Under the pieces are notes generated by a model. That model was not told the DNA's origin and made no database searches. It saw only the letters and a list, made by a program, of their open reading frames with translations. From Pleurotus ostreatus/Saccharomyces cerevisiae fusant (Eukaryota; Opisthokonta): a DNA stretch of 10,777 nt. Within the stretch, counting starts at the first letter, position 1; each line of letters opens with the position of its first letter. A program made the translations under genes and the position numbers. The DNA lies in the NCBI GenBank assembly GCA_024196135.1, contig JAMQCK010001203.1, positions 1 to 10,777 on the forward strand, in the 5' to 3' direction. This document shows, piece after piece, positions 7,350 to 10,777 of the stretch.

Positions 7350-8434
7350 TCAACAATTGTTTGTATACGACGGGAGTGGGAGCACGTACCTGTTTGCGCT
7401 GGCAAGAGCCACGAATCGGCTGTGAAAGCAATTTGAATGGGTCGAACGAACGTCGACCTGGACTTGAGTCAGTAACGACAAGAAAGCGGAGATGCATCTC
7501 CAGCAAGTCAGCATGACGCGACCCCGGCGGTGGTATACCTCATATTGGGTGCGCTTTGCGACGATCTGCTCGGCGACGGTCCAGACATGATTCCGTTCAC
7601 CGCGAGCTAGACTCTCCCAGTCCCCGATGCCGTCCGCGGGAGCGCTCAGCTGCACGAACCGAGGATCGTCGACGTCGAGGACCTGATGCCGCCAGTGCGA
7701 GCGCGCCGGCGTGAGCACGAGCAAGACCCGGAGAGTGGCGTTGCAGCTCTCGAGAATCCCCCGAATCGCGCGGGCCGCGGCGCTGGCGGTCGAATGCGAG
7801 AGCTGGCAGGCGAAGGCGAGGTGCGTGAGGCGGGGCGCGTGGCGGAAGCCGGTCCAGCCGGTCCATGCTTGCGGCTCGTCCTTGAACTCGAGGTGCGTGA
7901 CGCGCGAAAAGAGCGCATGAGCGAAGTCGGGACGCGCGCGCTTGGGGTCCCGGAAGAGGGGGGCGTAGGAGATGGAGAGCGTGGTAGGGTGGTGGAGGTC
8001 CGATGCCAGTAAGGTGGGATTTAGGTCTGGGTGGGACACCCAGCAAGCGAGATGGGATAGATTTGTGCAAAGGGCGAGGATGCGTAATGCGCGACGATGT
8101 CCGACGACCTTGGTGAGGCAGAGACTTCGCACAAGGGTGGCATGCTCAGCAGATCCAGCATCCTCCAGTGTAGCCAAGAAGAGCTCAGCAGTGCACTGCT
8201 CCCAAAGCGTTACGACCGAGTAGAGGATAGGATTTGTCCTGAGGTATATCATCAGAGAGTACTGCATACGGCAAACACGAGGCAAGGTGAGATAGGGGGG
8301 AATCGAGCACAGATGACTTACCACGACCTGACGAGGCGGGAGACGAGGACAAGGGTGGGAAGCGTCTGCGGCTCGCAGCGTCCGCAGACCTCGAAGATGA
8401 GACGATGCAGCTCGACGGGCAGCTCGACGACCAT
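7350..8434 (-). CDS. F-box-like protein of basidiomycete type
   Basis: Probable substrate adaptor of an SCF-type ubiquitin ligase; substrate unknown. The start at 8434 lies in a perfect CCACCATGG context, with a TATAAG box about 35 bp upstream. Exon 1 (8434-8322) encodes MVVELPVELHRLIFEVCGRC and then LVSRLVRSW, the LPxEL...I...C...LVSR pattern of F-box-like domains. Exon 2 starts at 8238 and reads TNPILYSVVTLW. The remainder has irregular Leu-rich segments (LTHLAFACQL, VTHLEFKDEP) as seen in many such proteins. The model gives 333 residues. The 3' end is uncertain: a stop-free 81-bp candidate intron (7538-7458) would shorten it to 306 with the same stop. Paralogous families of this kind are common in mushrooms; no individual orthologue is recognised. 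Confidence 0.68.
7458..7538 (-). other. possible optional intron near 3' end of F-box-like gene
   Basis: On the minus strand a GTATAC donor at 7538, a TTACTGAC branch-like sequence and a GTCCAG acceptor at 7458 bound 81 bp. It is phase 0 and stop-free, so both spliced and unspliced forms end at 7350. The encoded 27 residues look unlike the rest of the protein, which mildly favours splicing. Confidence 0.35.
8239..8321 (-). other. intron 1 of F-box-like gene
   Basis: An 83-bp phase 2 intron with donor GTAAGT, CTGAT branch point at 8255-8251 and acceptor CCTCAG. It splits a Trp codon and joins LVSRLVRS-W to TNPILYSVV. The earlier AG of TATGCAG would lead straight to a stop, so the later acceptor is preferred. 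Confidence 0.75.
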
Positions 8435-8468
8435 GGTGGCCAGCGTGAAGACGAGTTCTCGACCGCGG

Positions 8469-8474
8469 CTTATA
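8469..8474 (-). promoter_or_regulatory. TATA box of F-box-like gene
   Basis: The minus strand reads CTGTATAAGCC, with TATAAG about 35 bp upstream of the ATG at 8434. The short distance implies a very short leader, which suits the strong Kozak-like context of that ATG. Confidence 0.45.
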
Positions 8475-8704
8475 CAGAATGACGTGGGCGTGATGCGGCG
8501 TTTGCGCTAGTATCGAGGCCGCCACGGGACTCGGAGAAGAGGCTGCGTCGAACGTGCTGAACATATCGGTAGCATCGATGCGCAATCGGAGTGGACATGA
8601 AAGGGAGAACCAAGGCAGAACACTCATATGAGCCTCACGAGGGGAGGAAGAGGGAGCAAGGACGGCGCGAATTTCGTGAAGTTCAAGTCGAACCCGGATC
8701 CGGA

Positions 8705-8726
8705 CCCGCCGGCACCAGCCGGCGGG
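8705..8726. repeat. perfect 9-bp inverted repeat with 4-nt loop
   Basis: CCCGCCGGC, ACCA, GCCGGCGGG forms a stem entirely of G-C pairs. It is directly preceded by the 10-bp palindrome CCGGATCCGG (8694-8703). It lies in the divergent intergenic region, about 270 bp upstream of the F-box-like gene. The function is unknown; it could be a stable hairpin in a transcript, a protein site, or chance in GC-rich DNA. Confidence 0.6.
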
Positions 8727-9051
8727 ATGACGAGATTTCATCAAATCTGCGTCCATTCTCTCTTTGCGCGCAAGTACATGCCAGAAAGTGAGCAGAAAAT
8801 GATGCAGGACACGGAGAATATGTCTCTCGCTATGGAGTCCGTCGATGCTCAGCAGCAGGTCCTTCTCAGGCTCCCTGACATAGTCAGCAAGAGCAACTTG
8901 GTCGAGTACGCAGATGGCTCCATCTTTTACTCGTACTGGTCTTCTGACATACGTGCCATATCAATATCTGAACAGCTTCTGACACTCGAAGGTCCCGCAT
9001 ACCTCCCTAGGCATCTCTGACTCGAGGTCGTATCCAAAGTCGAACTAGGTA

Positions 9052-9069
9052 CACGTGATGACGCACGTG
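9052..9069. promoter_or_regulatory. paired CACGTG E-boxes flanking TGACG
   Basis: Two perfect CACGTG hexamers start 12 bp apart (9052 and 9064), with ATGACG between them. The first, followed by AT, fits RTCACGTG on the minus strand. These are bHLH sites (Cbf1, Pho4 or SREBP type). They lie about 640 bp upstream of the right-edge gene and about 620 bp upstream of the F-box-like gene, so either could be the target. Confidence 0.4.
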
Positions 9070-9652
9070 CTTGCGGCATTTCCCGCGGCAAATTAGCTCA
9101 GTCCGAAATTCCCTTGACTTTTCGTTCTGCCCCTCAGATCTCTGATGCTCCCAGAGTCATCGCAATGCCTGGAATTATCGTTGCCGGCACTTGCTCGTAT
9201 GCCCTCAACAGCTTTACGCAACAGAAAAGGCGCCGATCGCAACAGCTTTCCTTGATCCTTCCCACGCAACCATCCTTACATTGTTCTGGTTGTTGGCCCG
9301 ATCCCCTCTGCTGTGCTGCAGAGCCGCATTCAAAGCGGACAGGAACCGCGCCGCGCCGACGCTCATCGCCACATTTACGTGCGCTCCTGACCCTTTTTTG
9401 ATCTGCGCACGAGGCAACTCAATAGCGGCGCCCCCATATTTGGCTTTTGTGATCAGGCAGTGTGCTTCTCTCTGAGGCGTCCGGCGGGTCGGGCGACAAA
9501 GACAAGCTGATTATCATACTAAGGGCGGGCGCTTAACCTTATCCTGGCGAACATTGTATGCGGCCATCAGTTCAAAGCGGATTCGTGCGAGCCTTATAAC
9601 GGCGGCTACCTCGACGATGGCTTTTCTTTACCCAGACCAACAGCTAGACCAC

Positions 9653-9658
9653 TATATT
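9653..9658 (+). promoter_or_regulatory. TATA-like element of right-edge gene
   Basis: TATATT lies 47 bp before the ATG at 9705, and a second candidate, TTATAA, lies at 9594-9599. Either could serve as the core promoter. The nearer one implies a very short leader. Confidence 0.3.
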
Positions 9659-9704
9659 CTCTCCTACGCCAAGTCACCTGAACTATCGAGCTCGTTCTTG
9701 AACC

Positions 9705-10777
9705 ATGTCGAGCCTCTTCCTTCCTCGCGACTCAGTGCCGAAGCGCAACGACGATGGCTCGCTAGCCACGGTCTACGTCGCCGACGTCGATGTTGACGCC
9801 GGCAAGATTGTCGTCATCCCCAACCCCACTACCACCTCTATCATGGCCCGCCCGGTCATGTTGCACAACAGCTACCTCCTCGAAGTTATCGAGGAGAACA
9901 TCGCGGACATCGGTCCCGCCTGCGAGCTCTTGAGGCTTCGCCTGCAGCTGCTCACCGAGCGCGCCAAAGCCCACATCCAACGCCAATCCTCCTACGCCTC
10001 AGCTCATGCAGCTTACGTGGTGCGTCGACCTGCAGTCACTAACCGATACGTGTGCTCATTCCTCCTTGCCCAGTCTGCGCTGAACGGCAGCTACGCCTAT
10101 GGCCTGAACATCCTCGACCAGCGCGAGTTTGACGATGAGTTCAAGCCTCACGCATGGGGCGTCGAGTGCATGACCGACATCATGAAGCCCATCAACTACC
10201 ACATCGTCTTCACGCCAGCCACCACTACCACCATTGCCTCTGACACTTCCTCTGTTGCCGCCTCTCCTCCTCGCGGCACAAAGCGCGCCGCGTCCGACGC
10301 GCCATCCGCCAGCGTTGACTCACTTCCTAAGCGCTCTCGTCGAGAATCTGCTACCAACGACGACGACCTTCCCCACCTCACCACCACCTACACGACGTAC
10401 TACAACGATCTGTCTACCCAGGCCAAGAAGCGCAGTAGGTCTGACTCTGACGAGGAAGACCGCACTTCCAAGCGCGCACGCGAGTCTTCTGACACGACTC
10501 TGCCGCTCTCCGCCACCGTCCTGACACCCCTTCCCCTCGACGACGACGACCTCTCTGATGCTGACGCCGAAGGCGAGGAGGATGAGGAATATACGCATGC
10601 TATCACGCCCGAAGTCGCTCGTCCTAGCCCCGCCGTCCCTTCGACGACCCCCGAATCTCATTCTGTCGCCGGCTGCGGACCTCGCGCCACCCAAGGCCTC
10701 AAGACGCTCTGCTTGCCGATGGCGTGTCACACGGCGTTGCCTCGTCAAGCCAACGTCGACGAACCGCTCTCTGATGC
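9705..10777 (+). CDS. hypothetical protein with basic clusters and acidic stretch, 3' truncated by window end
   Basis: Not recognised. The ATG at 9705 has A at -3. Exon 1 (9705-10019) encodes 105 residues, beginning MSSLFLPRDSVPKRNDDGSL and including a likely helical segment (ACELLRLRLQLLTERAKAH). Exon 2 (from 10074) stays open to the window edge, giving at least 339 residues. Residues up to about 155 look folded; the rest is Ser/Thr/Pro/Asp-rich with basic clusters PKRSRR (from about 190), KKRSR (223-227) and SKRAR (from about 237), then an acidic run (DDDDLSDADAEGEEDEE, about 261-277). The clusters resemble nuclear localisation signals, so a nuclear, largely disordered regulator is plausible, but no DNA-binding domain is visible and the function is unknown. 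Confidence 0.65.
   Translation, partial: MSSLFLPRDSVPKRNDDGSLATVYVADVDVDAGKIVVIPNPTTTSIMARPVMLHNSYLLEVIEENIADIGPACELLRLRLQLLTERAKAHIQRQSSYASAHAAYVVRRPAVTNRYVCSFLLAQSALNGSYAYGLNILDQREFDDEFKPHAWGVECMTDIMKPINYHIVFTPATTTTIASDTSSVAASPPRGTKRAASDAPSASVDSLPKRSRRESATNDDDLPHLTTTYTTYYNDLSTQAKKRSRSDSDEEDRTSKRARESSDTTLPLSATVLTPLPLDDDDLSDADAEGEEDEEYTHAITPEVARPSPAVPSTTPESHSVAGCGPRATQGLKTLCLPMACHTALPRQANVDEPLSD
10020..10073 (+). other. intron 1 of right-edge gene, 54 bp, stop-free
   Basis: Donor GTGCGT, CTAAC branch point at 10039-10043, pyrimidine tract and acceptor GCCCAG at 10073, phase 0. All signals match the cyclase introns. It is a multiple of three and has no in-frame stop, so unspliced RNA would encode 18 extra residues. 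Excision joins SAHAAYV to SALNGSYAYG. Confidence 0.78.

Larger units (their letters stand above)
8435..9704. other. divergent intergenic region between F-box-like gene and right-edge gene
   Basis: About 1.27 kb lies between two divergently transcribed genes and should hold both promoters. An open frame of 130 codons runs on the plus strand from 8628 to 9020. Its second half (for example SNLVEYADGSIFYSYWSSD) looks somewhat protein-like, but its first half runs through a low-complexity, hairpin-bearing stretch and no domain is recognised, so I do not call it a gene. Other frames are under 100 codons. The region contains a GC hairpin at 8705 and paired CACGTG boxes at 9052. Confidence 0.5.

Noticed and set aside
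8239..8756. Extending the minus-strand gene upstream by readthrough to an ATG at 8756
   Set aside because: The spliced start at 8434 gives an F-box-like N-terminus, a CCACCATGG context, a nearby TATA box and a standard intron; the readthrough sequence has none of these.

Overview
The window reads as nuclear DNA of a filamentous basidiomycete, probably an Agaricomycete. The evidence is short spliceosomal introns (48-83 bp for the well-supported ones) with GTRNGT-type donors and CTRAC/CTGAC branch points, GC-rich coding sequence, and a fungus-specific giant adenylate cyclase next to an F-box-like gene. No mobile element, CRISPR array, tRNA or rRNA was recognised.

Layout. Positions 1-1042 are gene-poor and hold the presumptive promoter of the cyclase. 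Positions 1118-7147 (+) carry a complete fungal adenylate cyclase (CYR1/CAC1/uac1 type). My six-exon model gives 1866 residues in this order: low-complexity N-terminus, G-alpha-binding-like motif, Ras-association domain, about 21-22 leucine-rich repeats, a PP2C-like domain whose metal-binding aspartates are replaced, the class III cyclase domain with all key residues present, and a C-terminal tail. Positions 7148-7349 are the tail-to-tail gap to a minus-strand two- or three-exon F-box-like gene (8434 down to 7350). Positions 8435-9704 are a divergent intergenic region with two CACGTG boxes and a perfect GC hairpin. Positions 9705 to the right edge hold the 5' part of an unrecognised gene for a protein with basic clusters and an acidic stretch, cut by the window end.

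How it works together. The cyclase alone integrates inputs (G-alpha, Ras, and through its tail probably the CAP actin-regulatory protein) and makes cAMP to activate PKA. Two PKA-consensus serines in linker segments suggest possible feedback. Nothing ties the two neighbouring genes to cAMP signalling functionally.

Novelty. The main system here is known. The less ordinary points are the degenerate PP2C sites, several introns that are multiples of three without stops, an uncertain N-terminal exon that could be skipped in frame, and the unrecognised right-edge gene.
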